DNA of 20,337 bases, from positions 1 to 20,337 of the forward strand of contig CAJPUK010000028.1 of assembly GCA_905373785.1 (NCBI GenBank), written 5' to 3'. Positions 7,802 through 15,016 of this stretch are shown here, in pieces. A program made the translations under genes and the position numbers. Each line of letters begins with the position of its first letter. The stretch's first letter is position 1. Under the pieces are notes generated by a model, which saw only the letters and a list, made by a program, of their open reading frames with translations, had not been told where the DNA came from and ran no database searches. The DNA is from an uncultured Johnsonella sp. Its GTDB lineage: Bacteria; Bacillota; Clostridia; Lachnospirales; Lachnospiraceae.

Positions 7802-8434
7802 TTATTTTTTGAAATTAATCTTGTTTTCAGTACCGGAAATTAATCTTTGTATATTGCTTTTATGTCTGTAGATTGAAAACACAGCTATGACACAGACAAG
7901 TACTGCAAACTCTATACGACCGTTTCCGACAACATTAAAATAATTCAAATACACAAAAAGTATTGACATTGAGGCAAAACAAAACATCACTGCTATAGAG
8001 GCTAAGGACACATAACGGGTCAGTGCCACTATAAGAGGAAATACTATAAGACATACAAGCGTTATCCTAAGATCCACCGCTGTAAGTATACCTGCAATAG
8101 ACGCCACGCCCTTACCTCCTTTAAACTTAAGATAAAAAGGATAGGAATGTCCAAGCACTACACCAAATCCCGTATAAAGCATATAGATATCTCCGGTATT
8201 GGGCTCACTCCTAAAAAAGTATCTAACTAAAAGACAAGGAATAAGCGCCTTCAAAAAATCTCCAAGAAAAACTATAAATCCGGCTTTTTTACCAAGTACT
8301 CTTAAAGTGTTGGTTGCTCCGGCATTGCCGCTTCCATACTCCCTTATATCGATGTTTTTAGTCTTTCCGAATATATATCCGGTCTGTATCAAACCTAAGA
8401 CATAGCCTGCTAAAAGAAAAATCACCCTTTCCAT
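7802..8434 (-). CDS. plsY: Acyl-phosphate:glycerol-3-phosphate acyltransferase PlsY
   Basis: This 210-aa multi-spanning membrane enzyme transfers an acyl group from acyl-phosphate to glycerol 3-phosphate, giving lysophosphatidic acid. The conserved cytoplasmic motifs are present: GSGNAGATNTLR (motif 1) and GHSYPFYLKFKGGKGVAS (motif 2). The first membrane helix (MERVIFLLAGYVLGLIQ) is at the start. ATG 8434 is chosen because AGAAAGG precedes it and it lies 1 nt beyond the der stop (8436); a TTG start at 8449 would lie inside der. The basic tail (ENKINFKK) is expected to be cytoplasmic. The der-plsY-gpsA order implies cotranscription. Confidence 0.93.
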   Translation of the reverse strand: MERVIFLLAGYVLGLIQTGYIFGKTKNIDIREYGSGNAGATNTLRVLGKKAGFIVFLGDFLKALIPCLLVRYFFRSEPNTGDIYMLYTGFGVVLGHSYPFYLKFKGGKGVASIAGILTAVDLRITLVCLIVFPLIVALTRYVSLASIAVMFCFASMSILFVYLNYFNVVGNGRIEFAVLVCVIAVFSIYRHKSNIQRLISGTENKINFKK

Positions 8435-8435
8435 C

Positions 8436-9761
8436 TTACCTTTCTTCAACCCTTTCTCTTATAATAAACCTCAAAGAAGTTCCTACAAATCCGAATGCCT
8501 CTCTGAGCTTATTTTCAATATATCTTTGATAAGAAAAATGCATAAGCTCCTTATCATTAACAAATATAACGAAGGTAGGCGGTTTAACCGACACCTGTGT
8601 GGCATAAAATATTTTAAGTCTCTTGCCCTTATCTGAAGGAGGTTGCTGCATAACAGTCGCTTCAGTTATAATTTCATTAAGAACTCCGGTCTGTATTCTT
8701 AGCGTTTGACTGTCCATTACAAGGTCTATCAAGTCATAAAGCTTTGTAAGCCTTTGTCCGGTTTGTGCGGATATAAATACATATTCTGCATAGAGCATAA
8801 ATGAAAGTGTTTTCTTTATATTTTCGGTAAATTCATATATGGTCTTATCATTCTTTTCTATTGCATCCCACTTATTGACCGCTACTATAATGCCCTTTCC
8901 TCTGTCATGTGCTATTCCGGCAATCTTGGCATCCTGTTCAGTAACGCCTTCAACCGCATCAATAATCAAAATAACTATATCCGCTCTTTCCACTGCGGTA
9001 ACCGTTCTTATTATGCTGTATCTTTCAAGTTCTTCCTTTATCTTGGACTTACGCCTAAGTCCTGCCGTATCTATAAACACATACTCTTTTTTATTGTAGA
9101 CTACATTAGTATCTATGGCATCTCTGGTAGTTCCTGCTATATCTGATACTATCAGCCTTTTATTGCCTGCAAGTTTATTGATTATAGAAGACTTGCCTAC
9201 ATTGGGCTTACCTACTATGGCAATTCTGGGTCTGTCATCCTCTTCTTCACCGGATTCATAATCAGGAAAATGCTCAGCTACTATTTCAAGCAGATCTCCT
9301 ATTCCTGTTCTTTGTCCGGCAGATACAGGTACGGGATCTCCTATACCCATGTTATAAAACTCATACACATCATTACCGTATTTTTTTATGCTGTCAACCT
9401 TGTTAACTGTAAGTACTACCGGTTTTCTTGACTTTCTAAGCATATCTGCAACCTTAAGGTCGGAGTCTACCAAGCCTTGATGCACATCGGTTAAAAATAT
9501 AATTACATCTGCGGTATCTATAGCTATCTGTGCCTGTTCCCTCATTTGAGACAGTATTATATCCGAGCTGTCAGGCTCTATACCTCCGGTATCTATAAGT
9601 GTAAAATCTTTATTAAGCCAGGTACAATCAGCATAGATCCTATCCCTCGTAACTCCGGGAGTATCCTTTACTATGGCTATGTTATCACCGGCTATAGCAT
9701 TAAATAATGTTGACTTTCCTACATTGGGTCTGCCTATAATAGCCACTACAGGTTTCCTCAT
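8436..9761 (-). CDS. der: Ribosome biogenesis GTPase Der (EngA)
   Basis: This essential tandem GTPase assists maturation of the 50S subunit. The 441-aa protein begins MRKPVVAIIGRPNVGKST, so the first P-loop is at 10-18. The first domain continues with DTGG and NKVD. A second domain has GKPNVGKSS, DTAG and NKWD. A C-terminal KH-like domain runs to the end (LREAFGFVGTSLRFIIRER). The ATG at 9761 is preferred over one 45 nt upstream because AGGAGG stands 9 nt before it and the protein then begins at the usual family position. The ribosome site lies inside the last codons of the DUF512 gene, whose stop is 1 nt away, so translation is coupled. Confidence 0.96.
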   Translation of the reverse strand: MRKPVVAIIGRPNVGKSTLFNAIAGDNIAIVKDTPGVTRDRIYADCTWLNKDFTLIDTGGIEPDSSDIILSQMREQAQIAIDTADVIIFLTDVHQGLVDSDLKVADMLRKSRKPVVLTVNKVDSIKKYGNDVYEFYNMGIGDPVPVSAGQRTGIGDLLEIVAEHFPDYESGEEEDDRPRIAIVGKPNVGKSSIINKLAGNKRLIVSDIAGTTRDAIDTNVVYNKKEYVFIDTAGLRRKSKIKEELERYSIIRTVTAVERADIVILIIDAVEGVTEQDAKIAGIAHDRGKGIIVAVNKWDAIEKNDKTIYEFTENIKKTLSFMLYAEYVFISAQTGQRLTKLYDLIDLVMDSQTLRIQTGVLNEIITEATVMQQPPSDKGKRLKIFYATQVSVKPPTFVIFVNDKELMHFSYQRYIENKLREAFGFVGTSLRFIIRERVEER

Positions 9762-9762
9762 C

Positions 9763-11166
9763 TTATATAACCTCCTCATCGGGTTCGTAGGCCAAAAAGC
9801 TTTCATAACCTACATAATCTTTATTTAGTATAGCCTTGATCAAATCATCTCCGGATGTACCTACCTTGGTTATGGAGATATTTAATCTATTCTCTATATC
9901 ATTCTTTGTAAAGTTATCTAAAAATATATCTTCCGAACTTTTAAACATATTTATACTCAGAAGCAAACGACTGCCTAGGTTCTTACCTTTAAGTTGTTTA
10001 ATCAAGTCCTTTCCGGTAATAAGTCCCGCAACCGTAATATGCTCTCCGAAGAAATCATTTTCTATGGTATATACGTTGATTTTTTTCTCAGGAAAATGTT
10101 TTTCTATATCCTTAGCCAGCTTACTTATGGTAGGTGCTGCCAACTTGCCGGTGGCAATACTTATAGTCTCTTTTTCAATTTGCAAGCCGCCAGCTTCTAC
10201 ATCTTCAAGAATACTTGCAACCTCACATCTTAAAAGCCTGAGCATACCTACTCCGTTACCAAGTTGTATATAACCGTCATACCTTTCTTCTTCAGGCAGT
10301 TCTCTTTCGGCAAGCAAATAAAGCTCATCACTTGCGTGTATAAAATTAATACCATGTAGATCCTTAGCCTTTTTTTGGTACTTTTCTATCATATCAACGG
10401 TTTCTTCAGCCGTTTTTTTATCTATAAGCTGCAACTTTGCAAGACCGGTTCTGTACTTTGTAATACCTACCGGTACTACGGATACACTCTCCATTACGGG
10501 GGCATATTTTAATAAGTCTTTTATGCTCCTTTCAAGTTCCGCCCCGTCATTATAACCTTTACACATAACTATTTGACCGTTCATGGGTATTTCATGTTCA
10601 TAGAGCTTATCTATGTATTTTAACGAAGTACCTGCAAATCTGTTGTGTAACATTCTTACTCTAAGTTCCGGATTTGTAGTATGTACTGAGATATTAATGG
10701 GTGCCAGGCGAAATTCTATAATTCTGTCTATATCCTTTTCCTTCATATTTGTAAGTGTGATATAGTTACCCTGTAAAAACGAAAGCCTTGAATCATCATC
10801 TTTAAAATAAAGAGTATCCCTCATACCTTTCGGCATCTGGTCTATAAAACAAAAAACACAGTTGTTGGTGCAGGTTCTGTAATCACACATAAGCCCCGAA
10901 CCGAACTCTATACCTATATCTTCGTAATTATGCTCTATATCCAGTTCCCATACTTCACCATCCTTTTTTTGAATAAGCATAAGCATGGACTCGGAATTAA
11001 TATAATACCTGTAATCAAATACATCTTCTATCTCTTTATCGTCAATAGCAAGAAGTATATCTCCCACTTCTATACCGAGCTCTTCTGCAATAGAGGCTTT
11101 TTGCACTTTATTTATAACATGTTTGGAGGTATTTTCTCCAACTTCTATATATTCTTTTTCTAACAT
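9763..11166 (-). CDS. DUF512 family protein with PDZ-like and radical-SAM-like domains
   Basis: The 467-aa protein has a PDZ-like domain at about 16-80 (HVINKVQKASIAEELGIEVGD). A Cys cluster follows: C94, C99, C103 and C106, with C99-x3-C103-x2-C106 matching the radical SAM 4Fe-4S motif. The C-terminal half is DUF512 (from about 290, QLGNGVGMLRLLRCEV). Function is unproven, but the gene is regularly found next to der in Clostridia, which hints at a role in ribosome or tRNA biology (inference). No ribosome site is seen before ATG 11166, while promoter-like hexamers end only 7 nt upstream. The mRNA may therefore be leaderless, or a start slightly downstream may be used. Confidence 0.9.
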   Translation of the reverse strand: MLEKEYIEVGENTSKHVINKVQKASIAEELGIEVGDILLAIDDKEIEDVFDYRYYINSESMLMLIQKKDGEVWELDIEHNYEDIGIEFGSGLMCDYRTCTNNCVFCFIDQMPKGMRDTLYFKDDDSRLSFLQGNYITLTNMKEKDIDRIIEFRLAPINISVHTTNPELRVRMLHNRFAGTSLKYIDKLYEHEIPMNGQIVMCKGYNDGAELERSIKDLLKYAPVMESVSVVPVGITKYRTGLAKLQLIDKKTAEETVDMIEKYQKKAKDLHGINFIHASDELYLLAERELPEEERYDGYIQLGNGVGMLRLLRCEVASILEDVEAGGLQIEKETISIATGKLAAPTISKLAKDIEKHFPEKKINVYTIENDFFGEHITVAGLITGKDLIKQLKGKNLGSRLLLSINMFKSSEDIFLDNFTKNDIENRLNISITKVGTSGDDLIKAILNKDYVGYESFLAYEPDEEVI

Positions 11167-11173
11167 AATTTAT

Positions 11174-11202
11174 ATGATATCAAGTTACTTAATGTTTGTA
11201 AA
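11174..11202 (-). promoter_or_regulatory. Candidate promoter for the DUF512-der-plsY-gpsA operon
   Basis: On the minus strand TTTACA (11197-11202) and TATCAT (11174-11179) are 17 bp apart. Seven nt separate the -10 from ATG 11166, so a normal start point would fall at or next to the A of the ATG. The palindromic element inserted at 11214 lies 11 bp beyond the -35. Confidence 0.5.
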
Positions 11203-11205
11203 GAA

Positions 11206-11405
11206 AATAAAAAGTTACAGTTCAGGTAGCTTAGATATACATGTATAATATACCAAATGAAAGCTTGCTTTCAGGTGTATATTATACATGTATATCTATC
11301 AGGCCGGTGCCGGAATTCATCTTCGTCTAATTTATAGATAAAATTTAAATATTTTTAGTTTTTTTGACGAAGATGAATGACCTACCTGAACTGCAACAAT
11401 AAAAA
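11206..11405. mobile_element. MITE-like palindromic element, copy 2 (complete), with flanking 8-bp direct repeats
   Basis: The 184-bp element spans 11214-11397. Its terminal inverted repeats are GTTACAGTTCAGGTAG (11214-11229) and CTACCTGAACTGCAAC (11382-11397), with 15 of 16 positions paired. AATAAAAA occurs immediately outside both ends (11206-11213 and 11398-11405), like a target-site duplication, although it is low in complexity. Inside are two hairpins. The first has perfect 21-bp arms (11233-11253 and 11277-11297) plus an inner 7-bp stem. The second has perfect 13-bp arms (ATTCATCTTCGTC at 11315-11327, its complement at 11366-11378) around a 38-nt AT-rich loop. There is no ORF. Copies 1 and 3 are relatives at 1-90 and 19162-19328. 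It separates the DUF512 and prs promoters. Confidence 0.82.
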
Positions 11406-11437
11406 CTCTTATTATCTTACTAACTTGCTCCTTACAC

Positions 11438-11465
11438 TTGACTTAAAAATATAAGCAAGTATAAT
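11438..11465 (+). promoter_or_regulatory. prs promoter
   Basis: TTGACT (11438-11443) and TATAAT (11460-11465) are 16 bp apart, giving a leader of about 69 nt before the prs ATG. The leader can form a stem from AAGAGC (about 11475-11480) and GCTCTT (about 11508-11513). It is the only good promoter between the palindromic element and prs. Confidence 0.75.
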
Positions 11466-11540
11466 TTTATTGAAAAGAGCAGTGTGCCGACTTAATGATT
11501 GGGAAGGCTCTTAAATTGATACTACTTTAAGGAGGATTTT

Positions 11541-12755
11541 ATGCCGAACAATTATGCTTTTAGAGAGCAGCTACCCATAGCCCCTCTAAAAATTGCAGCC
11601 TTGGAAAGCTGCAAAGATCTTGCCAAGAAAGTCGATGATTATATCGTCTCATTTAGGCAAAATGACATAAAAGAGTTAGAGATGAGACAGGAAAATCTAC
11701 ATTACCGAGGTTATGATGCAGCCTCATACCTTATGGATATAGCCTGTCCAAGATTTGGTACCGGAGAAGCTAAGGGAGTTATTAATGAATCGGCACGTGG
11801 AAGTGATATTTTTGTTATGGTTGATGTAATGAACCATTCTTTAAGTTATACAGTCAACGGATTTCATAATCATATGTCCCCCGATGACCATTTTCAAGAT
11901 CTTAAAAGAATCATAGCCGCCAGTGTTTCTACAGCTCATAGGGTCAATGTTATTATGCCTTTTCTCTATGAAAGCAGGCAGCATAAAAGAACCAAAAGGG
12001 AATCTCTTGACTGTGCCTGTGCCTTGGAAGAGCTTGTAAATATGGGTGTAAGCAACATAATTACCTTTGATGCACATGACCCTAGAGTACAAAACTCTAT
12101 TCCTTTACACGGTTTTGATAACTTTATGCCTACCTATCACTTTGTAAAGGCTTTATTTAACAACATAGACGATCTTATAATAGATAAAGAACACCTTATG
12201 GTAATAAGTCCTGATGAGGGTGCTATGAACAGGGCAGTATACTTAGCCAATAACTTGGGTGTGGATATGGGTATGTTCTATAAGCGAAGAGATTATTCCA
12301 AGGTGGTTGACGGCAGAAATCCTATAGTTGCACATGAATTTTTAGGCAGCAGTGTTGAAGACAAGATAGTAATAATAATGGATGACATGATAGCGTCCGG
12401 AGAGTCAATGCTTGATACTGCCAAAGAACTTAAAGCCAGAAAGGCAAAGAAAGTAATAGTATGTGCCACCTTCGGACTTTTTACAAACGGACTTTCAAAA
12501 TTTGATGAGTTTTACAGAGCCGGCTACATAGACCATGTATGCACAACCAACTTAAATTATAGAGATCCTGAAATATTTACAAAAGAATGGTACATAGAAG
12601 CCGACCTCAGTAAATACCTTGCAGCTATAATAAACTCATTTAACCACGATGTACCTATAGGAACTGTACTCTCACCAACTTACAAACTGCAAAAGATAGT
12701 AAAAAGTATTAATGCTAAAAAAGATGGATATGAGTACTTTGATACCATATCATAA
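11541..12755 (+). CDS. prs: Ribose-phosphate pyrophosphokinase (long form)
   Basis: The enzyme makes PRPP from ribose 5-phosphate and ATP, feeding nucleotide, histidine and tryptophan synthesis. The PRPP-binding loop is at about 276-290 (VIIMDDMIASGESML). YESRQHKRTKRESLDCA (143-159) is the ATP-binding flexible-loop region, matching the R-Q-D/H-K-x-x-x-R-E pattern of the family, and FDAHD (176-180) is also conserved. At 404 aa it is about 90 residues longer than the classical enzyme. The excess is a longer N-terminal part and insertions around 78-120 and 325-355, as in the long form found in many Clostridia. AAGGAGG precedes the ATG. This is the only plus-strand gene seen; it is single, with its own promoter and terminator. 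Confidence 0.92.
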   Translation: MPNNYAFREQLPIAPLKIAALESCKDLAKKVDDYIVSFRQNDIKELEMRQENLHYRGYDAASYLMDIACPRFGTGEAKGVINESARGSDIFVMVDVMNHSLSYTVNGFHNHMSPDDHFQDLKRIIAASVSTAHRVNVIMPFLYESRQHKRTKRESLDCACALEELVNMGVSNIITFDAHDPRVQNSIPLHGFDNFMPTYHFVKALFNNIDDLIIDKEHLMVISPDEGAMNRAVYLANNLGVDMGMFYKRRDYSKVVDGRNPIVAHEFLGSSVEDKIVIIMDDMIASGESMLDTAKELKARKAKKVIVCATFGLFTNGLSKFDEFYRAGYIDHVCTTNLNYRDPEIFTKEWYIEADLSKYLAAIINSFNHDVPIGTVLSPTYKLQKIVKSINAKKDGYEYFDTIS

Positions 12756-12778
12756 AAAATAAACATTGCATATACTTT

Positions 12779-12838
12779 CCCCCTACCTACACTTACTCGG
12801 CTTATATGTACCGAGTGGCTTGGTGGGGGGATTTTCTT
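12779..12838 (+). terminator. Intrinsic terminator of prs
   Basis: CCCCC, TACC and ACTCGG on the left pair with CCGAGT, GGT and GGGGG on the right (12779-12830), around a 10-nt loop. ATTTTCTT follows. It starts 23 nt after the prs stop. Confidence 0.75.
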
Positions 12839-13012
12839 ATGGCAATAAGCGGTTTCGGATTCTCTCTCTCCACTCACTCCCTGCTTACTTGACTTTGATC
12901 TATCCTCATGGTTTAGTAAGGGGATTTTCTTATAGCAAGAAATGGCTTCAGATTCTTTCTCCACTTCCCCCTTGCTTACTTGACTTTGATATAGTCTTTT
13001 GGCTTGGTAGGG
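12819..13012 (+). repeat. Degenerate tandem repeat of terminator-like hairpins, period about 92 bp
   Basis: GATTTTCTTAT recurs at 12830 and 12923, and TGCTTACTTGACTTTGAT at 12882 and 12973. The spacings are 93 and 91 bp. Each unit has a C-run, a CTTACT-like arm, a loop, an AGTAAG-like arm and a G-run. Hairpin 2 is 12879-12923 with an ATTTTCTT tail. Hairpin 3 (about 12967-13012) is weaker and runs into the next element. The prs terminator is the first member of the series. Confidence 0.7.
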
Positions 13013-13143
13013 CAAAATACTTCTGCAGGAAACATCCGCAGCGTCGGTACTTCTTTTCTGCAAACCTTAGGTGCAGCAGAAAAGTTAGTACCGCTATGCG
13101 AGGACTTAAGCGCAAGCGGTTTCCTAAAGAAGTATTTTTGCCC
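13010..13143. repeat. 134-bp branched inverted-repeat element between prs and pgeF
   Basis: The outer arms GGGCAAAATACTTC (13010-13023) and GAAGTATTTTTGCCC (13129-13143) pair with one bulged base. Inside them AGGAAA (13027-13032) pairs with TTTCCT (13120-13125), and CCGC (13036-13039) with GCGG (13116-13119). A separate inner hairpin pairs GGTACT and CTTTTCTGC (13046-13061) with GCAGAAAAG and AGTACC (13076-13092). The result is a forked structure with a third arm region at 13093-13115. It has no ORF of its own and is more GC-rich than the neighbouring spacer. It lies 12 nt past the pgeF stop and could end transcription from either side, but no clean T-tract adjoins it. Confidence 0.7.
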
Positions 13144-13155
13144 AAACCTTACCCT

Positions 13156-14007
13156 CTACTTCAAAGCCAAGAAAGCAGCCATATTCCCCCTTTGCTCACC
13201 TGCATACCTATGTGAAAACAACTTATCATGATTACAATAAGTACAAATGTCCGTCACATGAACATTGGACGGATCTATACCGATATCCTCAAGTATTATC
13301 TTATTCGCCTCCCACAAATCAAGCATATAATGAGTCTCATCCTTAAACTTAAGTATACTTTCAAGACTCTTTTCACTAAATACTTCTCTAAACTTATCGG
13401 CAACTTCCACTCCCACCTCATAACAATCCGCACATATACTTGGACCGACACAGGCTATCATATCTTCTGCCCTACTGACGTAATTTGACTGCATGGCAGC
13501 AAATGTTTTTTCGGATATCCTCTCCACCGTTCCCCTCCATCCTGAATGTGCAAGACCTATAGCCTTATTCTTCGTATCCAAAAGATATATGGGTACACAA
13601 TCGGCAAAGAAGGTAACAAGACAGACACCTTTTTCATTTGTTATAAGTGCATCCACATCCCCGTATTCTCTTTTTCTTAGTATACCGCTACCTCTGTGTT
13701 TACTTTCCGCCTTAAGTACATTGGTAGTATGGGTTTGATAAGATAAAACCATATCTTCCACATCCACACCTAGAGCTTTGGATACTCTTTTATAGTTTTC
13801 AAGTACATTGTCATATGAGTTTTCCTTTGTAAAACTTAGGTTCATACTGCTTAAGTAACCTGTACTTACTCCTCCCATTCTGGTGGAAAAAGCATGTTTT
13901 ACAAGGTTAGTAGCTTCAAGTGCGGGAAACTTAAGCAAACTTACCAAGTTAGCGTCTACTTCTTCTTTTAATCTTTCTTTATTATCTTTTCTGATCCATT
14001 CGGGCAT
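13156..14007 (-). CDS. pgeF: Multicopper-type laccase-domain protein, peptidoglycan editing factor / purine nucleoside phosphorylase PgeF
   Basis: This 283-aa cytoplasmic protein belongs to the YfiH/YlmD family. Members act on purine nucleosides, and in E. coli the protein removes misincorporated residues from peptidoglycan precursors. The metal-binding triad is visible: H93 (SYQTHTTN), C137 (FADCVPI) and H154 (GLAHSGWRGT). NLSF near residue 55 and the C-terminal CTYCNHDKLFSHR segment with the final EQRGNMAAFLAL are also conserved. The start follows AGGAG by 5 nt. The ribosome site lies just after the yraN stop, so the gene closes the rbgA-rnhB-yraN-pgeF string. The first 30 residues are charged and less conserved. 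Confidence 0.92.
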   Translation of the reverse strand: MPEWIRKDNKERLKEEVDANLVSLLKFPALEATNLVKHAFSTRMGGVSTGYLSSMNLSFTKENSYDNVLENYKRVSKALGVDVEDMVLSYQTHTTNVLKAESKHRGSGILRKREYGDVDALITNEKGVCLVTFFADCVPIYLLDTKNKAIGLAHSGWRGTVERISEKTFAAMQSNYVSRAEDMIACVGPSICADCYEVGVEVADKFREVFSEKSLESILKFKDETHYMLDLWEANKIILEDIGIDPSNVHVTDICTYCNHDKLFSHRYAGEQRGNMAAFLALK

Positions 14008-14019
14008 ACATACTCCTAT

Positions 14020-14361
14020 CTAAAAAGCAGCTCTTAGCCAAGTGATTTCCTCACCTAAAATACTTACAACATCAAAACGAATATCAGACTTATATAAATT
14101 ATTGATTTGCAAATATATAAAAGCCGTATCTTTGATTTTCTTTATTTTCTTTTTGTTTACCGACTCTTCCGGTCTTCCGAAATCATCATTTTTTCTGTAT
14201 TTAACTTCTACAAATACTATAGTTTCTTTATCCCTAGCTATAATATCAACTTCTCCGACTTTACTGTAAAAATTTCTTTCAATTACGCTTAACCCTTGCT
14301 TGATTAAAAATTCACAAGCTTTTTTCTCATATTCAAAGCCCTTTTTTCGTTTATTTTCCAT
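14020..14361 (-). CDS. yraN: YraN family (UPF0102) endonuclease-like protein
   Basis: This 113-aa protein has a restriction-endonuclease-like fold. VGEVDIIARDKETIVFVEVKYRK carries the D and E-x-K residues of the nuclease core. The N-terminal KGFEYEKKACEFL helix and the C-terminal IRFDVVSI strand are usual for the family. Its cellular role is not established; association with rnhB and pgeF is common. The ATG at 14361 (or the adjacent one at 14364) is chosen because the family begins there. A longer frame reaching 14415 would add a hydrophobic stretch encoded inside rnhB. The start overlaps the rnhB end by about 11 nt, suggesting translational coupling, and no strong ribosome site is seen. Confidence 0.88.
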   Translation of the reverse strand: MENKRKKGFEYEKKACEFLIKQGLSVIERNFYSKVGEVDIIARDKETIVFVEVKYRKNDDFGRPEESVNKKKIKKIKDTAFIYLQINNLYKSDIRFDVVSILGEEITWLRAAF

Positions 14362-15016
14362 CATCAGCAACAATATTTCCAACAAAACTTCTTCTATGTA
14401 TCGGGCATAAGCCATGCTCCTTTATAGCAGCTATATGTTCCTTAGTTCCATAACCTTTATTCTTAGCAAACTTATATTCGGGGTAGAGGCTGTCATACTC
14501 CACCATAAGCCTGTCCCTACTTACCTTTGCCACTATACTTGCTGCCGCTATACTTACCGACTTGGCATCTCCTTTTATAATTGAGACCTGCTTTATATCT
14601 ACTTCCGGTATATGTACGGCATCATTTAATAAAATATCAGGTTTTAACTTTAAGTTTGATATAGCCGCCCTCATTGCCTCATAGGTGGCATTAAGTATAT
14701 TGATTTCATCTATTCGTGCAGGGCTTACAATACCTATACCATAGGCAACGGCACTATCACAAATCTCCGTATACAAGCCTTCTCTTTTCTTTTCCGAAAG
14801 TTTTTTTGAGTCATTAAGGTATAGAATCTGCTTATTTTTGTCAAGTATTACACAGGCAGCTACCACAGGCCCGGCTAAGGGACCTCTGCCCACCTCATCA
14901 ACTCCGGCTATGTATGTATATGCCTTGTATTTTTCTTCAAACTCCTGCATAGTCTTAAGTCTTTCAAGTTCCGCAGCAAGTTTTTCCTGTAACTTTTTTT
15001 GCTTATCTTCTTTCAT
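14351..15016 (-). CDS. rnhB: Ribonuclease HII
   Basis: This type 2 RNase H nicks DNA at single misincorporated ribonucleotides and removes RNA from hybrids. The 221-aa protein has the DEDD site: D40 and E41 in AGVDEVGRGPLAGP, D132 in LLNDAVHIP, and D150 in IIKGDAKSVSIAAASIVAKVSRD. LNDSKKLSEKKRE (68-80) is a further family mark. Residues 1-33 form a charged, probably coiled-coil lead typical of Firmicute enzymes. The ATG shares one base with the rbgA stop (TAATG), a classic coupling arrangement. It works alongside rnhA at the other end of the window. Confidence 0.95.
   Translation of the reverse strand: MKEDKQKKLQEKLAAELERLKTMQEFEEKYKAYTYIAGVDEVGRGPLAGPVVAACVILDKNKQILYLNDSKKLSEKKREGLYTEICDSAVAYGIGIVSPARIDEINILNATYEAMRAAISNLKLKPDILLNDAVHIPEVDIKQVSIIKGDAKSVSIAAASIVAKVSRDRLMVEYDSLYPEYKFAKNKGYGTKEHIAAIKEHGLCPIHRRSFVGNIVADDGK

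Noticed and set aside
9762..9806. Upstream ATG for der adding fifteen residues
   Set aside because: It lies inside the DUF512 gene without a ribosome site. AGGAGG is placed correctly for ATG 9761, and the P-loop then has the usual position.
11475..11513. Regulatory RNA in the prs leader
   Set aside because: Only a 6-bp stem with a long loop is visible. This is too weak to call without comparative data.
12766..13215. Open frame of 149 codons on the plus strand between prs and pgeF, and an antisense frame at 12680-13063
   Set aside because: The frames cover the terminator repeats and the branched element. The repeat period (91-93 bp) is not a constant multiple of three, no ribosome site is present, and the translations look like nothing known.
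14362..14415. Longer yraN reading frame
   Set aside because: The extra residues are a hydrophobic by-product of rnhB coding sequence and are not typical of the family.
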